From an uncultured Lachnospiraceae bacterium (lineage in GTDB: Bacteria > Bacillota > Clostridia > Lachnospirales > Lachnospiraceae), in contig CAKRWT010000008.1 in assembly GCA_934418125.1 (NCBI GenBank), positions 25,938 to 89,937 of the forward strand: a stretch of 64,000 bases of DNA. Direction: 5' to 3'. The translations under genes and the position numbers were made by a program. This document shows, one piece after another, positions 17,629-26,072 of this stretch. The stretch's first letter is position 1, and every line of letters begins with the position of its first letter. The notes beneath the pieces were generated by a model. It saw only the letters and a program-made list of their open reading frames with translations. It ran no database searches and was not told the DNA's origin.

Positions 17629-17895
17629 TCATGCAAAAGCTTCATTCTCTCTTACAAATGCTTCCAGTGCTGCCTTATCTTCTTCTTCCTTGTCGCCTTC
17701 CAGAGTTACTTCCACGGTATCACCGGTTTTGATGGTAAGTCCCATAATATTAAAGATTCTCTTGGCATCTCCACTCTTTTCTCCACTGTGTAAAGTAATC
17801 TTGGAAGTATATTTCATCGCTTCCTTTGCCAGCAATCCTGCCGGTCTGGCATGCATTCCCATAGGGTCTTTTACTTCAAATGTGAAACTTGTCAT
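17629..17895 (-). CDS. HPr-family phosphocarrier lacking Ser46
   Basis: 88 residues, collinear with Bacillus HPr without gaps. His15 lies in GMHARPAG, so phosphate relay from EI to IIA is expected. The regulatory site is changed. Where Bacillus HPr has Lys45-Ser46-Ile47-Met48-Gly49, this protein reads Lys-Arg-Ile-Phe-Asn (45-49), so HPr kinase could not phosphorylate position 46. Its ATG overlaps the stop of the upstream HAD gene (ATGA) and has its own AGAGGAG site. It is probably a dedicated HPr for the adjacent mannose-type PTS, while a normal ptsH may exist elsewhere (inference). Confidence 0.92.
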   Translation of the reverse strand: MTSFTFEVKDPMGMHARPAGLLAKEAMKYTSKITLHSGEKSGDAKRIFNIMGLTIKTGDTVEVTLEGDKEEEDKAALEAFVRENEAFA

Positions 17896-18734
17896 TTTCT
17901 GTTCTCCTCTCTACCTGCAAGCAGTGTTTTCAATGCGTAGGCAATCCCTGCTTCGTTATTTGTCCTGGTTACAAAATCTGCCTTTTTCTTAATTTCTTCG
18001 ATGCCATTTTCCATGGCAATACCAAGCCCCGCTTCCTCTATCATAGAGACATCCAGTTCCTGGTCGCCAATGGCTATCGTTTCTTCCCGGGCAATTCCCT
18101 TTTTCTCACAAATCAGCCGCAAAGCCCTTCCCTTGTTCATTCCCGTGGGGAATATCTCCAGAAAGTTTTCCGAAGAACATGCCATATCAATTCCTTTTAT
18201 GCGCATTTCCCTTAGCTGCGTGTAAATTTTCTGTACCAGTTCCGGACTCGCCCCTACCAGTAACTTATTGGGGCAGATTTCCTTCCGTTTCCAGTCTTCC
18301 AGAAGTTCCTCCAATACCACTACCTTAGGGGTATACTGTATGGTTCGGATTTCTTCCTCTACCACCTCATCGACTCTGGTTACCATCCAGTCCTTATGGC
18401 GGAATATCCACAGTGGAATGTGGTGTTGTTCTACCACCTGATAGACAGCCTCCATGGCCTCCCGTGGCAGATATTCGCTGCTGATGCAGACATCGTTTTC
18501 TTCTATATAAGTTCCGGCATCACAGGCAAGGATACAGGGAATTCCCAGTTCTCTCACGATTCCTTCTGTTGCCGCCGGCATTCTTCCTGTAACCAGGGCA
18601 ATGGACATTCCTGCCTGTTCCATCTGTCTGATGACATTGATGTCTTCCCGGCTTATTTCCTTTTCATCGGTAAGAAGTGTTCCGTCCAGGTCAAGACAAA
18701 GCAACCGGTACGTTCTGTTTCCTGTATCCTGCAT
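17892..18734 (-). CDS. Cof-type HAD-IIB phosphatase
   Basis: 280 residues. HAD motif I is LDLDGTLLTD, motif II is LVTGRM, and motif III/IV covers the conserved Lys (MNKGRAL) and AIGDQELDVSMIEEAG. A C2B cap lies between. Such enzymes dephosphorylate sugar phosphates or similar metabolites. Its place between the PTS permease genes and HPr suggests it acts on the phosphorylated sugar delivered by this PTS (inference). GAGGG precedes the start, and the stop overlaps the HPr start by 4 bases. Confidence 0.87.
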   Translation of the reverse strand: MQDTGNRTYRLLCLDLDGTLLTDEKEISREDINVIRQMEQAGMSIALVTGRMPAATEGIVRELGIPCILACDAGTYIEENDVCISSEYLPREAMEAVYQVVEQHHIPLWIFRHKDWMVTRVDEVVEEEIRTIQYTPKVVVLEELLEDWKRKEICPNKLLVGASPELVQKIYTQLREMRIKGIDMACSSENFLEIFPTGMNKGRALRLICEKKGIAREETIAIGDQELDVSMIEEAGLGIAMENGIEEIKKKADFVTRTNNEAGIAYALKTLLAGREENRK

Positions 18735-18793
18735 GTTACTGCCCTCACTTTTCCTTTTGTTCTATTCTGAAAGTCTGTGACTTTCTGTCCTCA

Positions 18794-19627
18794 TTAGTAA
18801 GCAAGTCCCGGGTTGAAGAATCCAATCAGTACACCAACCAGGGCTACTACCACTAACAGGAGCATTACTTTAATCGGTGAAAGTTTCTTCTTTGCCATCA
18901 AAAACCAGCACAGGACAATGAATACTGCGGTCAGAAGACCCGGGAATACTTCATTTAATTTATCCTGTAATACCAGGTATGGTTCACCGGCATCGTTAAA
19001 CAGTGTCAGGGACGTGGTTACACTGACCCAGGTTGCGGCTACCGAACCGATAACGATACTTCCCAGTGTGGTAACAGCTTCCCTTAACGCTTCACCCTGT
19101 GTTCCAATCAGGAAATCTACGGCTTTTCCACCAAGACGATATCCTTTGTAGTACAGGAATTTCATACCAAAGTAAGCAAATAAGTTCCATACAATGATGT
19201 AGAAGATAGCACCTAACGGGGAACCGCCCGTTGACATACCCATTGCAATTCCTAACAGAATCGGAATCAAAGTTCCTACAATCAGGGAATCACCGATTCC
19301 GGCTACCGGTCCCATCAGACCGGCTCTTAAACTGTTGATAGTCTCACTGTCCACATCGTCTTTCCCATTGGCTCTTGCCTCTTCCAGACCTGCTGTCATA
19401 CCTACGATGACCGTACCAAGCTGTGGCTCTGTATTGAAGAATGCCGTATAGGTATCCATTGCTTTTGCTTTTTCATCTTCATCGGTATACAGTTCCTCTA
19501 CCAGGGGAAGCATGGAACATAAGTAACCAAAAGTCTGCATGTGCTCCTGAGAGAAACAGGTCAGATGACCGTAATACCAATTATGAAAGGACTTTGATAA
19601 AGCCTTCTTAGATAACTTCTTTCCCAT
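18794..19627 (-). CDS. PTS mannose/fructose/sorbose family IID component
   Basis: 277 residues. The cytoplasmic N-terminal part has the IID opening (LSKKALSKSFHNWYYGHLTC) and the conserved MGPVAGIGDSLIVGTLIPIL, followed by several membrane helices and a hydrophobic C-terminus. IID and IIC together form the sugar channel. It begins 1 base after the IIC stop with GAGGAGG inside the IIC tail, so translation is coupled. A short GAAAGTC/GACTTTC hairpin at 18769-18785 follows the gene and could stabilise the upstream mRNA segment. Confidence 0.92.
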   Translation of the reverse strand: MGKKLSKKALSKSFHNWYYGHLTCFSQEHMQTFGYLCSMLPLVEELYTDEDEKAKAMDTYTAFFNTEPQLGTVIVGMTAGLEEARANGKDDVDSETINSLRAGLMGPVAGIGDSLIVGTLIPILLGIAMGMSTGGSPLGAIFYIIVWNLFAYFGMKFLYYKGYRLGGKAVDFLIGTQGEALREAVTTLGSIVIGSVAATWVSVTTSLTLFNDAGEPYLVLQDKLNEVFPGLLTAVFIVLCWFLMAKKKLSPIKVMLLLVVVALVGVLIGFFNPGLAY

Positions 19628-19628
19628 C

Positions 19629-20471
19629 TTAGATTTCCTCCTCTTCTTCCTCGTCTATTCCGTCTGCCAAAGCTACTTTCTTAGCTGCCATCATTTTCAG
19701 ACGATAGTTAATGATTGCGAACATACCTGCTACAATGGTTGCACATACAAGGTTGATTCCCAGTGCTGCAGCCAATACAAAACCGAATAAAAATGGGATA
19801 AAATCTGCTGCGCTTCTTACAATCTGCTTTAATAAGATTGCGATTCCCACACAAGGAAGAAGGGCACCTACGGTAAACAATGTTTTCATTGCAATTCCGT
19901 CCATTGGTAATGCTGCTTTAATTAACTCAACCACATTGGCTCCTAATTTACACATTACCATGGTAGGGATAAAGGAACAAATCAGGTGGGAAATCCACGG
20001 AAGTCCCATATCTACCAGATACAGTTTCTTATACTGTCTGTTCTCTACTGCCTTCCAGCCGATGTGCTGCCATACCAGGTTGATGGTTGCTGTTCCGTAG
20101 AATAATACAGTACCTAAAGTACCTACCATAGTACCGAAGGAAGTTGCCAGTGCTGCACCCTCTGCAGAACCAGCGTCAAGACCATAGCTCTTTAAAGCAA
20201 CCATGGCAAGAGGGATACCGATGTAGCTGACTGCACGTACATCGGCAGAAACCGTTCCGCCCGGTGTAACCAGTGCAATGTAAACGACCTGCATCGCACA
20301 ACCAACTAAAATACCGGTTGTCACATCACCAAGTACAATACCACAGACCAGACCACCGATTAACGGTCTTCCCAGTGTGTAGTTACCAATCGAAGTTCCT
20401 CCAAGTCCCGGCATACTTGCCAGACATGCAAATAATCCTAATATAATCGCCTGTAACCAACTGATTTCCAT
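19629..20471 (-). CDS. PTS mannose/fructose/sorbose family IIC component
   Basis: 280 residues, highly hydrophobic, starting MEISWLQAIILGLFACLAS. It has GRPLIGGLVCGIVLGD and the ALVTPGGTVSADVRAVSYIGIPLA segment typical of EII-Sor IIC. The C-terminal tail is very acidic (DEEEEEEI). It is the substrate-binding channel subunit. The exact sugar cannot be read out; mannose, fructose, sorbose and amino sugars all use this family. AAGGAGG precedes the ATG, and the IIB gene ends 12 bases upstream. Confidence 0.92.
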   Translation of the reverse strand: MEISWLQAIILGLFACLASMPGLGGTSIGNYTLGRPLIGGLVCGIVLGDVTTGILVGCAMQVVYIALVTPGGTVSADVRAVSYIGIPLAMVALKSYGLDAGSAEGAALATSFGTMVGTLGTVLFYGTATINLVWQHIGWKAVENRQYKKLYLVDMGLPWISHLICSFIPTMVMCKLGANVVELIKAALPMDGIAMKTLFTVGALLPCVGIAILLKQIVRSAADFIPFLFGFVLAAALGINLVCATIVAGMFAIINYRLKMMAAKKVALADGIDEEEEEEI

Positions 20472-20483
20472 GAGATAACCTCC

Positions 20484-20978
20484 TTATTCAAATCCGAACT
20501 GGCCTCTGAATTTCTTCCAGTTCCCAATTGCTTCTTCTTTTAATAATGCAAATTCTACCTGATAGCCTGCCTGCATCATATCTTCCAGTGCCTGTGCCTC
20601 TTCCTGGGTAATAGACTGGTTATTACCAAGCTTTACAGAACCCGGTCTGTCATTACATGGTCCGATAATAACCTGGTCAATTCCCGGCTGGAATCCCTGG
20701 TCTACCAGAATCTTCTTCATATCGATTGGATTCTTGGTAATCAGGAAATAGCGGTCTTTGCTGGCTAACACCTTAGCACTCTTTTCCTTGAACTCCTCCA
20801 ATGTCCATACGAATGTTTTCTTACCGCTGGCACTCTTGTATGCGGATTTTAATACCGGGTTCCCCGCTGCTGCATTGTTTACGGCAATCAATCCGTCACA
20901 GGGATACTCCAATGCCCATCTGGTACAAGTCTGACCGTGAATCATACGGTCATCTACTCTGATAAATGAAACTGACAT
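20484..20978 (-). CDS. PTS mannose/fructose/sorbose family IIB component
   Basis: 164 residues. The phospho-acceptor histidine is in the N-terminal signature RVDDRMIHGQ (His14). The rest fits the IIB-Sor fold, with VIIGPCNDRPGSVKLGNNQSIT in the middle. It receives phosphate from IIA and passes it to the incoming sugar. The Shine-Dalgarno AAGGAGG is strong. Standalone IIB next to standalone IIA is the sorbose-type arrangement, in contrast to fused IIAB of ManX. Confidence 0.92.
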   Translation of the reverse strand: MSVSFIRVDDRMIHGQTCTRWALEYPCDGLIAVNNAAAGNPVLKSAYKSASGKKTFVWTLEEFKEKSAKVLASKDRYFLITKNPIDMKKILVDQGFQPGIDQVIIGPCNDRPGSVKLGNNQSITQEEAQALEDMMQAGYQVEFALLKEEAIGNWKKFRGQFGFE

Positions 20979-20992
20979 AACACTTTTCCTCC

Positions 20993-21421
20993 TTAAATAT
21001 CGTCTTCCTCTTCGTCTTTTGCTACGTGAAATTCCTTCATCTCTTCTCTTGCCTCCGGCAAAAGCATTTCTTTGAGTTCGGTAACTTCCATGGCATCTTT
21101 CATCAGTACTGCGCTTAATGCTAATGGTAAATTCATACCGCCTATCATTATGGTTCTGTCCAGTAACGACATCTTTGCAATGACATTGGCTGCTGTGGTA
21201 AGTGGGGAACCACCAACCAAATCAGCTAACAGAATGATTTCATCCTCTGCTCCCACCTTGGAAAGTGTTTCTTCCACCTTCTGTGCGAAAACATCTGCTC
21301 CCATGCCGTTTTCCAGTCCCACCGAAAGAATATCTTCCCTGTTCTCCCCGGCGAGCATTCCCAGTGCATTATGCAGTCCTGCTGCGAGTGTTCCGTGGCT
21401 GACCAAAACTACGTACTTCAT
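20993..21421 (-). CDS. PTS mannose-type IIA component
   Basis: 142 residues, IIA-Man fold. It opens MKYVVLVSHGTLAAGL with the phospho-histidine at residue 9 and carries the conserved LLADLVGGSPLTTAA region. The tail is acidic. The ATG at 21421 has AGGAGGGG. The open frame to 21487 would run through the hairpin region and is rejected as leader. It is the first gene of the PTS run, 128 bases downstream of the solute-binding protein gene, with an inverted repeat and a -10-like element in the gap. Confidence 0.9.
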   Translation of the reverse strand: MKYVVLVSHGTLAAGLHNALGMLAGENREDILSVGLENGMGADVFAQKVEETLSKVGAEDEIILLADLVGGSPLTTAANVIAKMSLLDRTIMIGGMNLPLALSAVLMKDAMEVTELKEMLLPEAREEMKEFHVAKDEEEDDI

Positions 21422-21466
21422 TTCTTGCCCCTCCTGTTTTGCTTTTCGTTTCTTATCTTTAAGAAA

Positions 21467-21511
21467 ACTATACAAAAAAGATGACACATGTACATCTCAC
21501 ATGTGTCATCT
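21467..21511 (-). promoter_or_regulatory. perfect 13-bp inverted repeat: terminator or operator before the PTS genes
   Basis: AGATGACACATGT (21479-21491) and its exact complement (21499-21511) flank a 7-base loop. On the minus strand the repeat runs into TTTTTTG, so it can act as a terminator after the solute-binding protein gene. A TATAGT hexamer at 21467-21472 follows directly, so the repeat also covers the -35 zone of a possible PTS promoter and could be a regulator-binding site. A second smaller palindrome, TCACAA-CTT-TTGTGA, lies at 21529-21543. Which role applies cannot be decided from sequence. Confidence 0.6.
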
Positions 21512-21549
21512 CTTTTCCATGACAATCCTCACAACTTTTGTGACAAATG

Positions 21550-22911
21550 TCATATCTGGATATTCCATTTACTCTTTTCTTTTAACAGTGCATTTAACTT
21601 CCGGTTCCAGATAATCTGTCCGGTGCCGATATTCTCATCATCCGCCAGGATATCCGACACTGCCGTCCCCACTTCCTTTATCATCTCATCATATCCGTCA
21701 AAACCGGGGTATACCACTGCATTTTCCACCGCACTGCTTAACGTGTCAAGCTGAAAACCGCTATTCCCGGAATCCTCCAGAAGCCGTGCCAGAGTCTGTT
21801 CCGATTCCGTTACCTTTTTCAGGACAGATACGCCTTCCGAATAGGCAAAGATTTCCGACTGGATTTCTTCATCTGCCGTAAGAAGCTTCATGAATTCAAA
21901 GGCTGCCTGTTTGTTTTTGCTCTTCCTATTCATGGCAATCAACAGCGTGTCTAATCTGGATACATTACTTCCGTCAGGTCCCGCTGGCATGGAAAGACAT
22001 TCCCACTCAAAACTGGAATATTTCTTCACACTGAGCGGATAGGGTTTGTATGCCCGGTATTCCGAGAAAAGCATGGGCATAAATGCCACTTTTCCCTGGT
22101 CAAAGTCCTTCTCCGATACCGTATGTCCCTGACTGGTATCCTCTAGCTTCTCCAGAAAGGCAATAGCATGCTCCACTTTATCTCCGGTAAAGTAACATTC
22201 CGTCCCGGACTGGTTAAACAGGGTAACATCATTTCCGTAAAAAGCATCCTCAAAGGTATAACCGGTAATGCCAAACTGGTCCAGTACCCCGTTTCCATCT
22301 GTATCCTTTGTCACTTTCTTGCAGATATTATACAAATCCTGAAAACTCCAGTCATTGTCCGGCATACTGATATGCTCTGCATCTAAAATAGATTTATTGA
22401 TAAACATCAGTCTTGGCGCGCACTCATACGGAAGCGCATAAAGGTCTGCTGCGTAGACTCCCGATTGCAGAGCGGAAGTATAATACTGCTCCGTGGAAAA
22501 ACCGGCGTCCTTTTCTATCATGTGATTCAACTTCTTCAAAACACCCGCCTGTGCAAATTCGCATACATTTTCTTCCGGCAGGAAAAAGATATCCGGTGCC
22601 GTTCCCTGGAGAATCTGTTCAGATAGCCATTCCATATAATCTTCTTTCATCACACCACTGACATATTCCACCCGGATACCGGGATTTTGTTTTTCGTACT
22701 TTGCAATGGCATCTTCCAGAATCTGGTAGGAATAGCCGTTTTGCACCTCCCAGTAACTGTCCGAAAAGACACCAATCGTAAGCACCTTATCTTTCTTAGT
22801 CAGAAACCATGGCATTCTTCCTGACAGTAAAAGCATGGCTGCCATAAACAACACACCCGTCAGCAGTATCCATATTCTGTTTCTTGTTTTGGACTTCTGT
22901 GTTCCTTCCAT
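21550..22911 (-). CDS. membrane-anchored extracellular solute-binding protein (family 1), no cognate permease
   Basis: 453 residues from the ATG at 22911, which lies 4 bases after the response regulator stop. The N-terminus has one hydrophobic helix (IWILLTGVLFMAAMLLLSG) with no lipobox cysteine, so it is probably anchored by an uncleaved helix. The rest is a family-1 carbohydrate-binding protein fold, with APDIFFLPEENVCEFAQAG and the calcium-site-like stretch DTDGNGVLDQFGITGY. No ABC permease or ATPase lies beside it. It sits in one run with a sensor kinase and a response regulator, so I infer a sensing role rather than uptake. Confidence 0.85.
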   Translation of the reverse strand: MEGTQKSKTRNRIWILLTGVLFMAAMLLLSGRMPWFLTKKDKVLTIGVFSDSYWEVQNGYSYQILEDAIAKYEKQNPGIRVEYVSGVMKEDYMEWLSEQILQGTAPDIFFLPEENVCEFAQAGVLKKLNHMIEKDAGFSTEQYYTSALQSGVYAADLYALPYECAPRLMFINKSILDAEHISMPDNDWSFQDLYNICKKVTKDTDGNGVLDQFGITGYTFEDAFYGNDVTLFNQSGTECYFTGDKVEHAIAFLEKLEDTSQGHTVSEKDFDQGKVAFMPMLFSEYRAYKPYPLSVKKYSSFEWECLSMPAGPDGSNVSRLDTLLIAMNRKSKNKQAAFEFMKLLTADEEIQSEIFAYSEGVSVLKKVTESEQTLARLLEDSGNSGFQLDTLSSAVENAVVYPGFDGYDEMIKEVGTAVSDILADDENIGTGQIIWNRKLNALLKEKSKWNIQI

Positions 22912-22915
22912 CGTC

Positions 22916-23584
22916 TTACTCAAATTCCCTTCCGGCTGCCCCGGTCTGTACCGCCCAGATAGCAAGCTGTGTCCTGTCCCTTAACTGTAATTTCTGTAAC
23001 ACGGTACTTAAAGAATTACGCACCGTTCCTTCGGAAAGATTCAGTTTCCCGGCAATCTCCTTATTGGATAAACCGATCCCTACCAGGGCAATAATCTTCC
23101 ATTCCGTATCTTTTAAATCCTGCGCATTTCTCTCCTCTACGGAAATCGCAATATTCGACTGCGCCATTTTGGAGAAAAGGCGTACCACCTTGGAGGCAAT
23201 ATCCCCATTAATCATCGCCGTTCCTTCATATACCTTACGGATGGCTTCTGACAATTCCTGCATGGAGACTCCTTTTAAAAGATAGCCGCTGGCTCCAAAT
23301 TTCAGCGCATTAAAGATATACTCATCATCATCAAAGGTGGTAAGAATAATGATTTTTATATCCGGATAATTCTCCTTGATAATCTGGGTACAGACAACTC
23401 CGTCCATTTCCGGCATACGGATATCCATCAGAATCACATCCGGTCTGTTTGCCCGGACAGAACGCACCACTTCCACACCAGTTGCCACTGCTTCTGTCAC
23501 TTCAAAATCCTTCTCGCTTTTCAGAATAATACTCAGACTCTGTCGAAATAACTGCTGGTCATCTGCAATCAATACCTTTATCAT
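22916..23584 (-). CDS. NarL/FixJ-family response regulator
   Basis: 222 residues. The receiver domain has the acidic pair IADDQQ, phospho-acceptor Asp in VILMDIRMPEMDG, the Thr of ILTTFDDD, and Lys in GYLLKGV. The C-terminal LuxR-type helix-turn-helix is GLSNKEIAGKLNLSEGTVRNSLSTVLQKL. It begins 3 bases after the kinase gene and is followed within 4 bases by a solute-binding protein gene. It probably activates the downstream PTS genes or its own operon (inference from position). Confidence 0.93.
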   Translation of the reverse strand: MIKVLIADDQQLFRQSLSIILKSEKDFEVTEAVATGVEVVRSVRANRPDVILMDIRMPEMDGVVCTQIIKENYPDIKIIILTTFDDDEYIFNALKFGASGYLLKGVSMQELSEAIRKVYEGTAMINGDIASKVVRLFSKMAQSNIAISVEERNAQDLKDTEWKIIALVGIGLSNKEIAGKLNLSEGTVRNSLSTVLQKLQLRDRTQLAIWAVQTGAAGREFE

Positions 23585-23587
23585 CTT

Positions 23588-24901
23588 CTATGCATTCTCC
23601 TCTCCCCAGCGAATGGGTATCTTCGCTTCGATGGTAAATCCATCTTCACCACTGTAAGAAAGGGAGCCCTGCAGCATCTCCAGTCTTTCTTCCATGTGGT
23701 GTAATCCAAAACCTTTCTGAACTTTCTTGCACCCGATACCATTATCTTTAATATGGATGGTAAGCACTTGATACTCTTTGACGATGGTTATCGCTATTTG
23801 GTCGGCTTTTCCATGCCGTATGGCATTGGTAATACTTTCCTGTACAATCCGGTAAATAATCTCTTCCTCATCCTGGTTAAAGCCTCTTAATGAATCCGTA
23901 CACAAATATTGAATGTCTGTTTTGGTAGACCTTCTGCATTCCTCAATCATTTCATCCAATGCCTTGGAAAGTTCCAGTTTTTCCAACGCATCCGGTCTTA
24001 AGGCTTTTACGCTGCGCCTGACGTCTGTCATGCCCTTTCTTGCCACATCCGCAATATCTACAATCTGTTCCTTCACGGCATCCGGTGCCACATCTATCAA
24101 CATACTGCAGGCATCCAGCCCGGCTATAATTCCCGTCAGGGTATGTCCCAGCGTATCATGTATCTCCCTTGCCAGACGATTTCGCTCCCTCGTCTGTGCA
24201 TTTTTGACCGATTCTGCCGCATAAGCTTCCAACTGTATGTTTGCCTGCTGTAGCTGCAGGTTTGTTTCATTCAGTTTCTCATTTAGCTCTACAATCCGCT
24301 CCTTCTCATCAATCTGCTCCCGAATCAGACACAGAATATAGGCGATAAAAAAAAGCAAATTCAGAGAAACCATCACATTTCGGATTCCAAGGAGCAGGGT
24401 TCTGACATCTCCCCGGTAATACAGAAGACAGCCCTCCAGGGATGCCGTTTTCCAGATGTCCGGCACCAGGTAATAGTCTGCCAGAAGGTATGCCATTCCA
24501 ATGAATCCAATGGCGACAAATTTCCATCTGGTATCGGCAAGCCTTCTTGCCACATCTGCAAGCACCAGCAGGAAAATGCCGGAATAACTAAACTGTAACA
24601 GGTAACAGATAAGTAACCCAATCAGAAGCTCCAGTCCGGTACGGCAATAGAAAAAGCCATTGCTCTCCTCCCGTATCTGAAGTAAAAATACCAGGCAAAA
24701 AAACAAAAGTACCAATAACACACAGGTCTTCCATGGTGTTACCGGAACCGCAGTCACGCTCTTTAAGAATTCATGTGCCGACTGTTCCCTGATATAGCCT
24801 CTTATACTTTTTGCAATCACACCACCCAGCACCATTACAATCCAGAAATTCAGGTTCAGTAAATACCGGAAAATCCGTTCTGAGTTCCCAACTGTTTTCA
24901 T
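23588..24901 (-). CDS. multi-pass sensor histidine kinase, NarL partner type (HisKA_3)
   Basis: 437 residues from the ATG at 24901, which has GGAGGAAG upstream; the longer frame starts at a GTG without a good site. The first 200 residues contain about six hydrophobic segments joined by short loops, with no sizeable extracellular sensor domain. A coiled coil follows (IVELNEKLNETNLQLQQANIQL), then the HisKA_3 phospho-histidine REIHDTLGHTL and a HATPase domain (ITNAIRHG, IKDNGIG, GFGLHHMEERL). Because its own extracytoplasmic part is small, the flanking anchored binding proteins are plausible input modules. Confidence 0.9.
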   Translation of the reverse strand: MKTVGNSERIFRYLLNLNFWIVMVLGGVIAKSIRGYIREQSAHEFLKSVTAVPVTPWKTCVLLVLLFFCLVFLLQIREESNGFFYCRTGLELLIGLLICYLLQFSYSGIFLLVLADVARRLADTRWKFVAIGFIGMAYLLADYYLVPDIWKTASLEGCLLYYRGDVRTLLLGIRNVMVSLNLLFFIAYILCLIREQIDEKERIVELNEKLNETNLQLQQANIQLEAYAAESVKNAQTRERNRLAREIHDTLGHTLTGIIAGLDACSMLIDVAPDAVKEQIVDIADVARKGMTDVRRSVKALRPDALEKLELSKALDEMIEECRRSTKTDIQYLCTDSLRGFNQDEEEIIYRIVQESITNAIRHGKADQIAITIVKEYQVLTIHIKDNGIGCKKVQKGFGLHHMEERLEMLQGSLSYSGEDGFTIEAKIPIRWGEENA

Positions 24902-24927
24902 CTTCGTCTTCCTCCGGACAATCTTCT

Positions 24928-25899
24928 TTACTGCCACCGGTAAATTCCAAATTCCTCTACATTCTCTTTCGTGATTAACTCCACCGGTGTCAGGACATCC
25001 TCCGCCTTCTCTCCATTTAATAACTGATAAATCTCATCTGCAGCTCTTTTGCCAATGAGGGTAGGAAACTGTGCTGCCGATGCCTCCATCATCCCTTCAT
25101 AGATTAAAGCCTTGGAGTCCGGCGATGCATCGACACCATACACATCCACTTTATCTAACAGCCCATTCTCATCCAGTGCCGCCACAATCCCTACGCCAGC
25201 CAAATCATTCAGGCAGAATACGCTGTCAAAGCTAACCCCTTCATCGATTGCCTCCTGTAACTTCGGCATAGCAATCTCTACCTGTCCCTCACATTCGATT
25301 TCCCTGATAACCTGAATCTTTTCATTCCGGGAAACCGTATCCAGGAAACCAGCCACTCTTTCTCTGGCAGACTGGGCACTTTCGTGTGTCATCACAACCA
25401 CCTTTGCCGCATCATGTCTGGTCAGATAGTACTCTCCTACAATGACACCAGCCATGTAATTATCTGACGTAATCGTACAGTCTGCCGGAATGTCATCGGC
25501 AACAGCCGTGTCTACCACGATAATATACACACCCTGCTCTTTCGCCTTCTGTAATACCTCCTTCAGGCTGTCTGCATCCGCCGGTGCCACAACCAGTGCC
25601 GCAATTCCCATAGCCAGCATGTCCTCTATCTGCTGTGCCTGACGTTCTGGATTCAGTGCCGGATCCCGGACAATCATCCTGTCTCCCTCTGCCTGTGCCC
25701 GGTAGGAAACCTCTTCATTGATGATTTTATAAAATTCATTGTTCATGGTCATATAGCTGGCACCAATCAGTCTGGATTCCTGCTTTTGCTCTGCGGAGAA
25801 ATCTTTCTTTCCGAAGAAGAAAAAGAAAACCGATGCGCAGATTGCCAGATTCATGGCAATCACTATGATTCCCTTAATAAACTTTTTCCTGTTTTTCAT
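24928..25899 (-). CDS. membrane-anchored periplasmic-binding-protein-like sugar sensor (RbsB/LacI fold)
   Basis: 323 residues. A single N-terminal hydrophobic helix (GIIVIAMNLAICASVFFFFF) lacks a lipobox. A type-1 periplasmic binding fold follows: RLIGASYMTMNNEFYKII, MLAMGIAALVVAPADADSL, YIIVVDTAVADD, then VFCLNDLAGVGIVAALDENG and VYGVDASPDS. This family binds sugars or autoinducer-like ligands. No transporter genes accompany it. It starts a run of sensor protein, histidine kinase, response regulator and second binding protein. The layout parallels XylFII-LytS/YesN in clostridia, where a binding protein feeds a kinase, although this kinase is of a different family. Confidence 0.85.
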   Translation of the reverse strand: MKNRKKFIKGIIVIAMNLAICASVFFFFFGKKDFSAEQKQESRLIGASYMTMNNEFYKIINEEVSYRAQAEGDRMIVRDPALNPERQAQQIEDMLAMGIAALVVAPADADSLKEVLQKAKEQGVYIIVVDTAVADDIPADCTITSDNYMAGVIVGEYYLTRHDAAKVVVMTHESAQSARERVAGFLDTVSRNEKIQVIREIECEGQVEIAMPKLQEAIDEGVSFDSVFCLNDLAGVGIVAALDENGLLDKVDVYGVDASPDSKALIYEGMMEASAAQFPTLIGKRAADEIYQLLNGEKAEDVLTPVELITKENVEEFGIYRWQ

Positions 25900-25990
25900 T
25901 TTCTGTCACGCTATCTTTTCTGGTCGTTTTTATGTCCGTTTCCTGCCTTGCAGGACATTCATCTGCTATTATCTTACAGGATGCCCACAC

Positions 25991-26037
25991 AAAAAACAAG
26001 TCAGCACAGATGGATTCCACCTATGCCGACTTGTTTT
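25991..26037 (-). terminator. terminator after the ABC sugar-binding lipoprotein gene
   Basis: AAAACAAGTCAGCA (25993-26006) pairs with TGCCGACTTGTTTT (26024-26037) with one mismatch. On the minus strand the stem ends in TTTTTTG. It separates the ABC importer run from the sensor-binding-protein operon. Confidence 0.7.
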
Positions 26038-26072
26038 CCACTTTCTTTTGGTATCGTACTATATCTTATTTC

